In this document: positions 34,865 to 42,848 of the stretch, one piece after another | How positions within the stretch are numbered: the stretch's first letter is position 1 | Layout: the number at the start of each line of letters is the position of its first letter | Made by a program: the position numbers and the translations under genes | NCBI RefSeq assembly: GCF_017876395.1 | Contig: NZ_JAGINX010000001.1 | Location: 2,232,001 to 2,296,000, forward strand | Direction: 5' to 3' | Source of the DNA: Nesterenkonia lacusekhoensis | GTDB lineage: Bacteria; Actinomycetota; Actinomycetes; Actinomycetales; Micrococcaceae | DNA length: 64,000 bases | The notes under the pieces: generated by a model | The model's input: the letters and a program-made list of their open reading frames with translations, nothing else | Told to the model about the DNA's origin: nothing | Databases searched by the model: none

Positions 34865-36083
34865 TGGGGGCCAGCTCCGTGCCGGCACCACGCCGGCGGA
34901 TCTCCAACGGCGGCACTGCGTGGCGCTCCTCCGTCGTCGCTGTTGAGCATCCGTTGCAGCCCGCGCCACCTGCTGCGCCAGCGATGGGACATGTGCCACA
35001 CGAGGAGGTGTGCTGCAGACTCGGAGGTGGGGTGGCCGCCTCGATCTCCTCCAACAGGTGAGCCGGGTCCTGTGTGGATCCGTCCGGTTTCATGATGACG
35101 AAACCGTGATCAGCAAGCATGCGAAGGTCCTCCGCGGCGGCCTGTCCATTGCTGGTCAGATAGTCGCCCAAGAACAGAGAGTTGGCGGCCTCCAGGGCCA
35201 TCGGCTGCAGAGACCGCAGATGCAGCTCGCGTCCGCCTGCGATGCGGACTTCCTTGTCCGGGCACACCAGCCGGGCCAGACAGACGATCGTCAGCGCCCG
35301 GTGAGGAGTGAGATCCCATGTGCCGGCCAAGGGGGTGCCCTCGAACGGCATCAGGAAGTTGATCGGGATGGAGTCTGCCTCCATCTCCCGCAGCGCGAAC
35401 AGCGCCTCGACGATCTGCTCGTCGGTCTCTTTCATTCCCACGATGAGTCCAGAACAGGGAGACAGGCCAGCTGACTTGGCTTTGTCCACGGTGGAGACCC
35501 GGTCCGCGTAAGAATGCGTGGAGACGATGTTCTCATGGTGGGACTCTGCAGTATTGATGTTGTGGTTATAGGCGTCCACACCGGCTTCTGCCAGACGCTC
35601 AGCCTGCCTATCCTTCAATATCCCCAGACAGGCACAGACCTCTGCACCGGGAGCGGTCTCATGGACAGCCCCGACCATGTCGATGACCCGGGCGATGTCC
35701 CGGTTCGAAGGCCCTCGCCCGGAGGCGACCAGGCACACCCGCGAAGCACCTGCGGCCAGCCCTGCCCGAGCCTGACTGGCCGCCTCCTCGGTCGACAGCC
35801 ACGAGTACTTAAGGATCTCAGCCTGGGATCCCAGCCGCTGAGAGCAGTAGCTGCAGTCCTCAGGACACAACCCTGATTTCAGGTTGACCAAGTAATTGAC
35901 CTTTACCGTGTTGGCGAAGTGGTGGCGACGGACCTCAGAGGCCGCGGCCACCAGCTCCATCCGCCTGGTCTCCGGAGCTTGCAGAACCTGCAGGGCTTCC
36001 TCGACCGAGAGTCCTCCCCCTACAAGGGACTGCTGCGCCAGCTGTGAGAAGGGGACGCTTCTTGAACGGCGTTCAATAGTCAT
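34857..36083 (-). CDS. bioB: Biotin synthase
   Basis: Radical SAM enzyme inserting sulfur into dethiobiotin, 408 aa. The SAM cluster motif is CPEDCSYCSQR (CxxxCxxC). Other blocks are YNHNINTAE, CSGLIVGMKET and the Arg-bearing IRIAGGRE-like VRIAGGRELHL. Start ATG 36083 gives MTIERRSRSV; upstream in-frame residues contain the operator and are unlikely coding. The C terminus is about 60 residues longer than short BioB proteins and holds two Cys pairs (CGTCP and CNGC, ten residues apart) before a basic RRRGAGTELAPNA end. First gene of the operon, behind BioQ-type operators. Confidence 0.94.
   Translation of the reverse strand: MTIERRSRSVPFSQLAQQSLVGGGLSVEEALQVLQAPETRRMELVAAASEVRRHHFANTVKVNYLVNLKSGLCPEDCSYCSQRLGSQAEILKYSWLSTEEAASQARAGLAAGASRVCLVASGRGPSNRDIARVIDMVGAVHETAPGAEVCACLGILKDRQAERLAEAGVDAYNHNINTAESHHENIVSTHSYADRVSTVDKAKSAGLSPCSGLIVGMKETDEQIVEALFALREMEADSIPINFLMPFEGTPLAGTWDLTPHRALTIVCLARLVCPDKEVRIAGGRELHLRSLQPMALEAANSLFLGDYLTSNGQAAAEDLRMLADHGFVIMKPDGSTQDPAHLLEEIEAATPPPSLQHTSSCGTCPIAGAAGGAGCNGCSTATTEERHAVPPLEIRRRGAGTELAPNA
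36062..36076. promoter_or_regulatory. BioQ-type operator 1 (within start of bioB)
   Basis: TTGAACGGCGTTCAA is a perfect inverted repeat with a 3-base spacer. It lies in the first codons of bioB, just downstream of the likely transcription start. Confidence 0.75.
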
Positions 36084-36104
36084 AAGGTAACCATAATCAC
36101 CCAG

Positions 36105-36119
36105 TTGAACGCTGTTCAA
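36105..36119. promoter_or_regulatory. BioQ-type operator 2 (bioB promoter)
   Basis: TTGAACGCTGTTCAA, a perfect inverted repeat. Read on the minus strand it overlaps a likely -35 (TTGAAC), with TATGGT as a possible -10 about seven bases before the bioB ATG, which suggests a leaderless transcript. Confidence 0.78.
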
Positions 36120-36257
36120 ATCGGCCTGCTGGCGCTCTTTCGCGACAGAGAGGCGACGCATTAGCCCCGCAGTTCCGCCTGCATCCCGCTTGGCACCTCA
36201 TCACTCCGTCCGGGGTCAGCAGTACGCTATCCATTGATGACCCGCGGGGACTGCTGA

Positions 36258-36272
36258 ATGAACAGTGTTCAA
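36258..36272. promoter_or_regulatory. BioQ-type operator 3 (bioQ promoter)
   Basis: ATGAACAGTGTTCAA, matching the other two sites except the first base. It ends 13 bases before the bioQ ATG, fitting autoregulation. TAACCT at 36274-36279 is a possible -10. Confidence 0.75.
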
Positions 36273-36285
36273 GTAACCTGGTCGA

Positions 36286-36918
36286 ATGGTTCCACAACCA
36301 GGAAATCAACCCCGTCCACGGTCGCGTCGTTCCAGAGATGACGTGATCGAGGCAGCCCTTCGAATCCTTGACGATCAAGGCTTGCCCAACTTGAGCATGC
36401 GCCAACTGGCTGAGTCGCTAGGTGTCAGGCCAGGCGCGCTGTATTGGTACTTCGACAGCAAGCAGGCTCTCTTGGCAGACGTCAGCCGCCGAATTCTGGC
36501 CCCGATGTATTCAGCGACTGTCGAAGGTGATTCTCTCCATGAACGAGCCCTGAGGACTGGGGTGCAGCTCAGAGACTGCCTTCTGGCCTACCGGGACGGT
36601 GCAGAGCTTGTCTCAAGCTCGCTCGCCCTGGGCCTGGTCGTCTCGCCGGTGCACACGAAGCTTGGTATTGACCAGCAGAAGCCCGAGGATCAGCACCCCC
36701 TGGTGCTCACCGCAGCTGAGGCGGTCACGCACTTTGTGGTGGGCTTCACTTTCCACGAGCAGCAGCGCACCCAGGCCGAAGCTCTTGGCGTCACAGGGGC
36801 AGCGGACGACATCACTCCCCAAGCCGTCGCGAACTCTTCGCCCGCGCAGGGCGGAGAGTTCCGTTCCGTGCTCGAGCTCATCTGTCATGGATTGCAAACG
36901 CTCGAACCGAGTCCGTAA
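36286..36918 (+). CDS. bioQ: BioQ-like TetR-family biotin repressor
   Basis: DNA-binding regulator, 210 aa. The N-terminal TetR helix-turn-helix spans about residues 18-65 (LSMRQLAESLGVRPGALYWYF). The C-terminal part is the TetR ligand domain (TetR_C-like), with VTHFVVGFTFHEQQR. It is divergent from bioB across 203 bases that hold three TTGAAC-N3-GTTCAA-like sites. BioQ of Corynebacterium and Mycobacterium is a TetR-type repressor binding a TGAAC-N3-GTTAC box, so both protein family and site agree. It ends 6 bases from the convergent integrase end. Confidence 0.85.
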   Translation: MVPQPGNQPRPRSRRSRDDVIEAALRILDDQGLPNLSMRQLAESLGVRPGALYWYFDSKQALLADVSRRILAPMYSATVEGDSLHERALRTGVQLRDCLLAYRDGAELVSSSLALGLVVSPVHTKLGIDQQKPEDQHPLVLTAAEAVTHFVVGFTFHEQQRTQAEALGVTGAADDITPQAVANSSPAQGGEFRSVLELICHGLQTLEPSP

Positions 36919-37231
36919 TCAGGGTTAACCGACGCGGCGCTGTTTCCACTCGTCAAAGTCAACGACTATCGCATCACCGGCGGCTTCCTCTTCGAGGCCC
37001 CCTTCTGGCTGCGGATCAGGGTCTTCTGACGACTTTGGTCCAGCCCAGAGCGCGTCGCCGACCTGTGCCGCGACGTCACGCTTCATGTCGTCGAGCACAT
37101 GCTGGTACCGGTCCACCATGGTGCGCTGACTCCAGCCCATGAGGTCCATCACCACGCGGGCGTCAATGCCGAGTGTCGCGCGTCAGACTTAGTGGCAGGG
37201 CCGTTATGTAGGTCCTGAAGGAGAGTCAGTC

Positions 37232-37549
37232 ATGGGTAGACCACCCTCGATTCCGGCGGAGAAGAAGACCCGGATAGTGCTGAGCGTGCTGGCCGGCGAG
37301 ATGTCCATCGCCGAAGCGGCACGCAAGGAGAAAGTCAGTGAGCAGTCCATCGGACGGTGGAAGGCCGAGTTCCTGGAAGCCGGCAAGACCGCCCTGGTGG
37401 CCGGCAGGTCCGGACCATCCTCCCGAGAGGAACAGCTGGAGGCCGAGGTCGCCGAGCTGACCCAGGCCTTGGGCGAGGCACACCTGGAAGCCAGGGTGTG
37501 GAAGAAGTCCGCGGAGGGCCGGCTGGGCCCTTCGAGGACCTCGAGGTGA
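37232..37549 (+). CDS. IS transposase OrfA
   Basis: Helix-turn-helix protein of 105 aa (MSIAEAARKEKVSEQSIGRW) with a C-terminal leucine-zipper-like stretch (EEQLEAEVAELTQALGEAHL). It binds the IS ends. GGAGAG precedes the ATG. Its stop overlaps the next start as GTGA. Confidence 0.88.
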   Translation: MGRPPSIPAEKKTRIVLSVLAGEMSIAEAARKEKVSEQSIGRWKAEFLEAGKTALVAGRSGPSSREEQLEAEVAELTQALGEAHLEARVWKKSAEGRLGPSRTSR

Positions 37550-38496
37550 TCCGCGTGGAAGCGGGCATGTCGACCGCGAGGTTCTGCCAGCTCTTCGACA
37601 TGCCCGAGCGGACCTGGCGCCGCTGGCAGGCCAAGGCCCGCACCGGGACGGCGGTGAAGGGACCGTGGCCGCAACCGGGACGGCAGGCTGCCAGGGAACT
37701 GGTGGTCAAGCACGCGCTGGCCCATCCGGCGTGGGGGCATCGGAAGATCTGGGCAATGGTCCGCCACGACGGGCATGTGGTTTCCGAGGCGACCGTGCTG
37801 CGAATCCTGCGCGACGAGGGGCTGATTCTGCCCGCGCAGTACCAACGGGAGCGACGGAAGCTGGCCGAGCGGCGCAAGGCCGCGTTCGCCACCGAGCCCT
37901 CAGGCCCGAACCAAGTCTGGCAGCTGGACTTCAGCGAGTTCGAGACCACCACCGGAGGGACCTGGCGGCTGGCCGGGTGCCGGGACTACTGGTCCAAGTA
38001 CGAGCACCCCTTCCACGTTTCGCCCACCGGGAACCAGCACGACGCGATCGACGCGATCGAGTTGGCCCTGGCCGACTACGAGGCCATGTTCGGTCACCCG
38101 CTGGTCGAGGCCTGCCCGGTCGATCCCGAGACCGGTGAGCTGTTGCCCGTGGTGACCATCGTGACGGACAACGGCGGGCCGTTCCGGTCCTTCCGCTTCG
38201 AGTCCTTCATCGCCGCCCACCCCGAGCTACACCACGTGCGCACCCGAGTGAAGACCCCGGGGCAGAACGGGTCCCGTGAACGCGGCTTCGGCACGCTGAA
38301 GTACGAACGGCTCTACCTGGACGAGATCGACGACGCGATCGTGCTCGCCGAGCGGGCCGAGGACTACCGGATCGAGTACAACGAGCTCCGGCCCCACGAG
38401 GCCATCTCATGGAACCGGCCCAAGGAGGTGCACCTGGGCCTGGCCGACCCCACCACCCCGACATTCAAAACCAAGGAAATCCTGCCAACTACTTGA
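37546..38496 (+). CDS. IS transposase OrfB (DDE)
   Basis: Retroviral-integrase-type catalytic subunit, 316 aa, with acidic residues in WQLDFSEF, VTDNGGPF and GSRERGFGTLKYE, the D,D(35)E layout. The GTG at 37546 overlaps the OrfA stop, indicating translational coupling instead of the usual IS3 frameshift. The element looks intact and possibly active. Confidence 0.9.
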   Translation: MIRVEAGMSTARFCQLFDMPERTWRRWQAKARTGTAVKGPWPQPGRQAARELVVKHALAHPAWGHRKIWAMVRHDGHVVSEATVLRILRDEGLILPAQYQRERRKLAERRKAAFATEPSGPNQVWQLDFSEFETTTGGTWRLAGCRDYWSKYEHPFHVSPTGNQHDAIDAIELALADYEAMFGHPLVEACPVDPETGELLPVVTIVTDNGGPFRSFRFESFIAAHPELHHVRTRVKTPGQNGSRERGFGTLKYERLYLDEIDDAIVLAERAEDYRIEYNELRPHEAISWNRPKEVHLGLADPTTPTFKTKEILPTT

Positions 38497-39630
38497 CGCG
38501 GGACACCGAGCATCAGCATCATCGTGGCCGAGACGTGCCGGGCATCATGAAGCCGGACATGGTCAACTCCGCACTCCTCCAGGAGTGCCTTCCAGCGCTT
38601 CCAGTCACTTTCGGGGCGATGGGGACGACCGTTGAGCTGACAGAAGACCAGATCCACGGTGACCCCGTTCGCATCGGTGTAGGGCTTGCGCCGTTTACCT
38701 TCAGCTTCGTTCAGCGCGAGGTGTTCTGCGTGCAGTTTCTTGAGGTGCTTCAGAACCTGCTCGGGCACAGGGAGGCTACGCCGACCGGCCAGGGACTTCG
38801 GGGTTCCGAAGAAGAGTCCGCCACCGTACCTGGATGGGCAGAGATGTGGTCGTTTGGCGGGGCAGTGGGTGATGTCATCGCATCCGTGCCGCCATTTCTT
38901 GGGGTAGATAGTCCTGCGAAGGTCAATTTGGCCGTTATCGAGGTCGACCGCGTCCCACCCCAGCCCGAGGACCTCGCCTTGCCGAGGTCCATAGGTGAGG
39001 GCCATCATCCAACGTGTGGCCTCAGATGGTGGCAGCGTCTCTGCGTGAGCGATGATCTTCCGAGCATCCTCAGGAGTGAAGGCCGGCGGCTCAAAGGCCT
39101 CATCGCTGCGCCCCGAAGGGGCATCCACCTTCAGCAGCGGATTGGAGCCCAGTTTTCCGCGCTTCACCGCTGCTTTGAATGCGCCGTTGAGGATGCGGTG
39201 AAGTTGGAGCACCGAAGCAACGGCCTTGCCCTCAGCTCGCTTACGTGCGTAGAACGTCTCGATGTGCTCGGGTTTGAGCTTGTTTAGCTTGGTTCGGGCC
39301 AGTCTTGTGTCTTTCAGCCAGGCGATCTTGGCCTCGTAGCCCTCCAGGGTGCTGTCTTTCAGGGATCCCTGTTTAATGGTGTACAGCCAGTGATCCAGCC
39401 ACTCCTGAAGGGTAGGAGCGGAACCGATGGTGACGGTGCCATCTTCCACCTGACGAATGAGGTCGCGGCGGGCAGCCGCACAGAGAGCCTGGGATCGGCC
39501 ATAGACCGGCTTGCGGATGCGCTTTCCGCTGATCGGGTCAGTCCCGACGGTGACATCAGCCCTCCAGCGTCCTTTGCTGGGGTCTGCTGAAGGTTCGGTT
39601 GACTTCAAGACTGCTTAGAAAGCAGGAAGG

Positions 39631-39945
39631 ATGGAAGTCATGCCGAAAGTCGTCTACACCGAGGAGTTTCGCCGGACCGCCGTGGAGCTGGTTGCTGGCG
39701 GGATGAGCCAGAAGCAGGTCTGCGCGGATATGGGCTGCTCGAAATCTGCGCTGCAGTCCTGGGTCCGGGCCGCGAAGCTCGAAGAGCACGGGATCGAGCC
39801 GGCTAAGGATGCTGAGGAGTCTCGGGAACAGGCGAAGATGATGCGCCGGATCCGTGAGCTGGAGCAGGAGAACAAGGTCCTGCGCGAAGCTGCGGCGTAT
39901 CTCTCCCAGGCGAATTTGAAGCTGGGTGGGGCCTCCCCAAAATGA
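39631..39945 (+). CDS. IS3 transposase OrfA
   Basis: Helix-turn-helix subunit, 104 aa (MSQKQVCADMGCSKSALQSW) with a Leu/Glu coiled coil (IRELEQENKVLREAAAYL). The start may be ATG 39631 or 39640; AGCAGGAAGGATGG precedes the first. Its last bases overlap OrfB (ATGA region at 39942), where coupling or frameshifting would make the fusion transposase. Confidence 0.88.
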   Translation: MEVMPKVVYTEEFRRTAVELVAGGMSQKQVCADMGCSKSALQSWVRAAKLEEHGIEPAKDAEESREQAKMMRRIRELEQENKVLREAAAYLSQANLKLGGASPK

Positions 39946-40826
39946 TGTTCCCGCTGGTCCGTGACCTTGCCGCCGCCGGGGTGCCGGTGGCGGTGACCTG
40001 CCGGGTTCTGGGTTTCACCAAGCAAGCGTTCTACAAATGGGCAGCAGCCCCGATTTCTCAGCGGGATTGGGAGGATGCCCACCTGCTCAACGCCGCAATC
40101 GATGTTCATGCTGATGACCCGGAGTTCGGGCACCGGTTCATCGCCGATGAGCTCGCCGCCGCCGGGTACCGGGCCTCTGAGCGGCGGGTGTGGCGGCTGT
40201 GCTCACAGCAGCAGATCTTCTCCGCCACTCAGCGCAAGGGCAGGAAGAATCACAAGAAGCCAGGCCCGCCAGTCTGTGATGACCTGCTGGCCCGGGATTT
40301 CACCGCCACCAGGTCGAATCAGAAATGGCTGGTGGACATCACCGAGCACCGTACCGGTGAGGGCAAGCTCTACCTATGTGCGATCAAGGATGTCTTCAGC
40401 AACCGGATCGTAGGCTATGCGATCGATTCCAGGATGAAATCACGGCTGGCTGTGGCCGCCCTGCATGATGCGGTTTCCCGCCGCGGAGGACCCTCAGAAG
40501 TGGCCGGATGCATTGTCCATTCGGATAGAGGGTCGCAATTTCGTTCACGGAAATTCCAGCGGGCGCTGAAGGGATACAAGCTGGCTGGGTCCATGGGACG
40601 GGTCGGGGCTGCTGGGGATAACGCGGCGATGGAGAGCTTCTTCTCGACGTTGCAGAAGAACGTGCTCAACAGGCAGTCCTGGGCCACCAGGGATCAGTTG
40701 CGAGCCCGGATCATTCACTGGATCGAAGCGACCTATCATCGCCGCCGCCGACAGCGGAGGCTGGGTAAGCTGACTCCGGTCGAATACGAGACCGTTCACA
40801 AGGATGCCGTCGCCCTGGCGGCATAA
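39942..40826 (+). CDS. IS3 transposase OrfB (DDE)
   Basis: Catalytic subunit, 294 aa, with the complete IS3 core: WLVDITEH (Asp), VHSDRGSQF (Asp), and NAAMESFFSTLQKN (Glu), plus the HTH_21 segment FGHRFIADELAAAGY. Full length and uninterrupted, so the element is probably competent. Confidence 0.92.
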   Translation: MMFPLVRDLAAAGVPVAVTCRVLGFTKQAFYKWAAAPISQRDWEDAHLLNAAIDVHADDPEFGHRFIADELAAAGYRASERRVWRLCSQQQIFSATQRKGRKNHKKPGPPVCDDLLARDFTATRSNQKWLVDITEHRTGEGKLYLCAIKDVFSNRIVGYAIDSRMKSRLAVAALHDAVSRRGGPSEVAGCIVHSDRGSQFRSRKFQRALKGYKLAGSMGRVGAAGDNAAMESFFSTLQKNVLNRQSWATRDQLRARIIHWIEATYHRRRRQRRLGKLTPVEYETVHKDAVALAA

Positions 40827-40858
40827 GCCCGACGGTCAACCGAACCTTCAGCAGACCC

Positions 40859-41110
40859 AACGCTCTCGGCGACGGAGTGAAGCACAAGCACACAAGGCCA
40901 CGGCGGCCCCAGACCAACGGCAAAGTGGAGCGATTCAACCGCACTCTGATGAAGGAATGGGCATACGCCCGTGCCTACTCCAGCGAGTCAGCCCGTGAAG
41001 CCTCCTACGAGGCCTTCCTCCACGAATACAATCACCACCGAACCCACACCGCTATCGGAGGCCTGGTTCCCTCAGCCCGCGTTCACAACCTCACGGGGAA
41101 GTACACCTAG
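40859..41110 (+). pseudogene. IS481-family transposase C-terminal fragment
   Basis: The frame NALGDGVKHKHTRPRRPQTN continues through GKVERFNRTLMKEWAYARAY to the stop, the final 80 residues of an IS481 transposase (catalytic Glu in KVERF). The rest was removed at the right end of the IS3 element. Confidence 0.88.
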
Positions 41111-41259
41111 TGTGCGGTCATGTTCACACCGACTGGAAGACCAGCCTCTCACCCCAGGGCACCGCACAGGTCAACGTCGGTGTCGATCAGTGGGACTTCC
41201 GGCCTGTCTCCGCAGAAGAGGTCCACCGTGCCATCAGAGATCCCAGTAAGCGCAGCTGA
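41110..41259 (+). pseudogene. Metallophosphoesterase-like C-terminal fragment
   Basis: The frame VCGHVHTDWKTS...VNVGVDQWDFRPVSAEEV carries a GHxH metal motif and the typical NVGVD end of calcineurin-like phosphoesterases. Only about 49 codons remain, so it is a remnant of a truncated gene. Confidence 0.55.
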
Positions 41260-41466
41260 CCTTGTGCCTCACAAGCCGGACCAACTACAGCACCCGCGAT
41301 GCCTCAACCCGCAAGCACGGAGAGGAGATCTTCAGCAACGAAGTGAACGACAAGAGTCAGATGGGCTATGATAGAGGATGCTGTTCTGGGCAGAAAGGGC
41401 TTCCGGCCCCCTGAGCCTGGAAGACAACAAAACTGAATATTGAGGAGGCAGCGCAGCGCGCTGCAT

Positions 41467-41757
41467 GGGCCTTTAGCTCAGTTGGTAGAGCATCGGACTT
41501 CAAATAGGAGCGCCTCGGTGGAAACGCTGGGGATGACACCACTCAAAGTCGGGGAACCCTTCCTAGAAAAATCTAGATGGCAATCCCGAGCCAAGCCGAG
41601 ACCACGTCTCGGAAGGTGTAGAGACTGGACGGGTGGCACCTACGGCGCAAGCTACGGTGAAGGGACAGTCCAGACCACGAACGCCCTCCGGGGCGGCGGC
41701 GAAAGTCGAAGTGGGAAGTTAATCCGCAGGTCGAGGGTTCGAGCCCCTCAGGGCCCA
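41467..41757 (+). tRNA. tRNA-Lys(UUU) interrupted by a group I intron
   Basis: The 5' exon at 41467-41500 runs from GGGCCTT to U34 (…CGGACTT); the 3' exon at 41719-41757 starts TTAATCCGC and ends AGGGCCCA. Joined they make a 73-nt tRNA with correct D-, anticodon-, T-arms and a GGGCCTT/AGGGCCC acceptor stem, anticodon UUU. CCA is not encoded. It differs from the split chromosomal tRNA-Lys in the D-loop, variable region and T-stem, so it is a distinct gene that arrived with the island. It can supply the tRNA that the island destroyed. Confidence 0.93.
41501..41718 (+). ncRNA. Group I intron (IC3-like) in the tRNA-Lys anticodon
   Basis: A 218-nt self-splicing-type intron without an open reading frame, inserted after U34 and ending in G (omega-G, 41718). 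Core elements resemble cyanobacterial tRNA-Leu(UAA) introns: GGGGAACCC, CAATCCCGAGCCAAGCC (P4/J4-5 side), a P6-like hairpin CCGAGAC-CAC-GTCTCGG, AGAGACTGGACGGG with P7 strand GACTG, and GGGACAGTCC with the pairing strand CAGTC. The insertion point after U34 is also that of the tRNA-Leu introns. Splicing itself is inferred. Confidence 0.9.
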
Positions 41758-41769
41758 CCGCATCAGGTT

Positions 41770-41800
41770 GGCCGCTCAAATCAGCGCGGTTCGAGCGGCC
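41770..41800 (+). terminator. Hairpin after the intron-tRNA
   Basis: GGCCGCTC and GAGCGGCC pair exactly around 15 bases. There is no T run, so it may be a processing or terminator structure, or part of a small RNA before the Abi gene. Confidence 0.5.
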
Positions 41801-41899
41801 AGCTGGATCTCATGTAGAATAGAGTCATCATATCCTCCACGCCTCTCGGAGAAGCGCAACTTGGGGGATTTTTCTTTCCCGCCTGACTAGACTCAGGAC

Positions 41900-42835
41900 A
41901 TGGCGAAGCGACGAATGCCCCGTGCCCGCGGAAGCAGACGCTTCGAGAAGCCGCCCCTGAGCTCATCTGCGTTAGTGGATCTGCTCAGAAGCCGTGGACT
42001 TGCCATCACAGACGAAGCTCAGGCAGCCCAGCAGATCAGCAACATCGGCTATTACCGCCTCTCCGCCTACATGGTCCCATTCCAACGTGGTCGTGATAAT
42101 CATGACTTCAAGCCAGGGGCAACATTCGAAGATGTGATGAGCCTCTACTCGTTTGACCGCCAGCTCCGGCTCCTCGTCCTGGATGCGCTGGAGCACATTG
42201 AGGTCAGGTTGCGGGCCGCCGTGACTGACGAAATGTCACTGAAGCATCAGAACGCCTTCTGGTACACCGAACCGTCGTATTTCCGAGATTTGGCTCGGCA
42301 CTCTGAATTTCTGGATCAGGTAAGTGAACGTAGCCGACGTCAGCTCGAAGGCCGGCCTGAAGACCCCGGCGACGTACACAATTACCGGTCTGCCTTAGAG
42401 CATTACTTGGTCACATATGGCGAACCGGACTTCCCTCCCTCATGGATCATGATGGAGGGGCTCACCTTCGGACAGGTGAAGTCGCTCTATGACAACCTCC
42501 AGCAGCGTGAAGACTCGAACCGCATCGCCCGCCAGCTCGGCACCCCCGGACCAGTGTTGACATCGTGGTTGAGGACTTTTCTGCGGTTCCGAAACATCGG
42601 CGCCCACCATGGCCGCTTATGGAACGTAGTTCTCGGCGTCGCACCCACGGCTCCAAAGAGCAAGTCCGTTCCTTGGCCGCGATCTCAATGGAAGATCACC
42701 GACCCCCGGCACGGTCCCATCCGCATATATCCAGGACTTTCCGCCATCCAATCACTGTTACTGACCACCGCCTCAGACCCCACGTGGTCACAACGTCTCT
42801 ATGACCTGGTTTCGGACTACCAGGCTGTCCTGTGA
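41900..42835 (+). CDS. Abi_2 (AbiD/AbiF-like) HEPN-domain protein
   Basis: Putative abortive-infection RNase, 311 aa. The Abi_2 N-terminal block NIGYYRLSAYMVPF is followed by FEDVMSLYSFDRQLRLLVLD and HIEVRLRAAV. The HEPN active-site motif Rx4H appears as RNIGAHHGRLWN near residue 230. Such proteins stop phage growth by cutting RNA; some AbiF-type toxins are held by an RNA antitoxin. It starts 142 bases after the intron-bearing tRNA-Lys and ends 13 bases before the left end of the Tn552-like transposon. The target RNA is unknown. Confidence 0.85.
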   Translation: MAKRRMPRARGSRRFEKPPLSSSALVDLLRSRGLAITDEAQAAQQISNIGYYRLSAYMVPFQRGRDNHDFKPGATFEDVMSLYSFDRQLRLLVLDALEHIEVRLRAAVTDEMSLKHQNAFWYTEPSYFRDLARHSEFLDQVSERSRRQLEGRPEDPGDVHNYRSALEHYLVTYGEPDFPPSWIMMEGLTFGQVKSLYDNLQQREDSNRIARQLGTPGPVLTSWLRTFLRFRNIGAHHGRLWNVVLGVAPTAPKSKSVPWPRSQWKITDPRHGPIRIYPGLSAIQSLLLTTASDPTWSQRLYDLVSDYQAVL

Positions 42836-42848
42836 CTTCGTCCGCAAT

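Larger units (their letters stand above)
37174..38505 (+). mobile_element. IS3-family insertion sequence inside int
   Basis: The 1332-bp element has inverted ends TGTCGCGCGTCAG (left) and TGTCCCGCGTCAA (right, reverse strand), continuing to a shared TGGCAGG. The 5-bp target duplication CCGAG lies at 37169-37173 and 38506-38510. Confidence 0.93.
36925..39579 (-). pseudogene. int: Tyrosine integrase of the island, interrupted by an IS
   Basis: Site-specific tyrosine recombinase in two parts: N-terminal and core at 39579-38506, C-terminal at 37168-36925. The core has the first Arg (TYGPRQGEVLGL) and HDARHVSA (HxxR). The tail has the nucleophile Tyr in MVDRYQHVLDDM. The IS at 37174-38505 splits the gene, with target duplication CCGAG on both sides; deleting it restores the frame (MLMLG then IDARVVMDLMGW). 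A second IS at 39580 removes the first 10-20 residues. It is the likely enzyme that inserted the island at tRNA-Lys, now inactive as written. Confidence 0.88.
39580..40858 (+). mobile_element. IS3-family insertion sequence with perfect 24-bp ends
   Basis: The ends starting GGGTCTGCTGAAGGTTCGG (39580-39603 and, inverted, 40835-40858) are identical. The flanks CTG and AAC do not form a target duplication, and the two sides belong to different genes (int and an IS481 fragment). A deletion or recombination therefore took place at this IS. Confidence 0.92.

Noticed and set aside
41501-41718. Protein-coding frame across the tRNA intron (41440-41817)
   Set aside because: The frame crosses tRNA exons and intron core elements, and the encoded sequence is basic and without a family.
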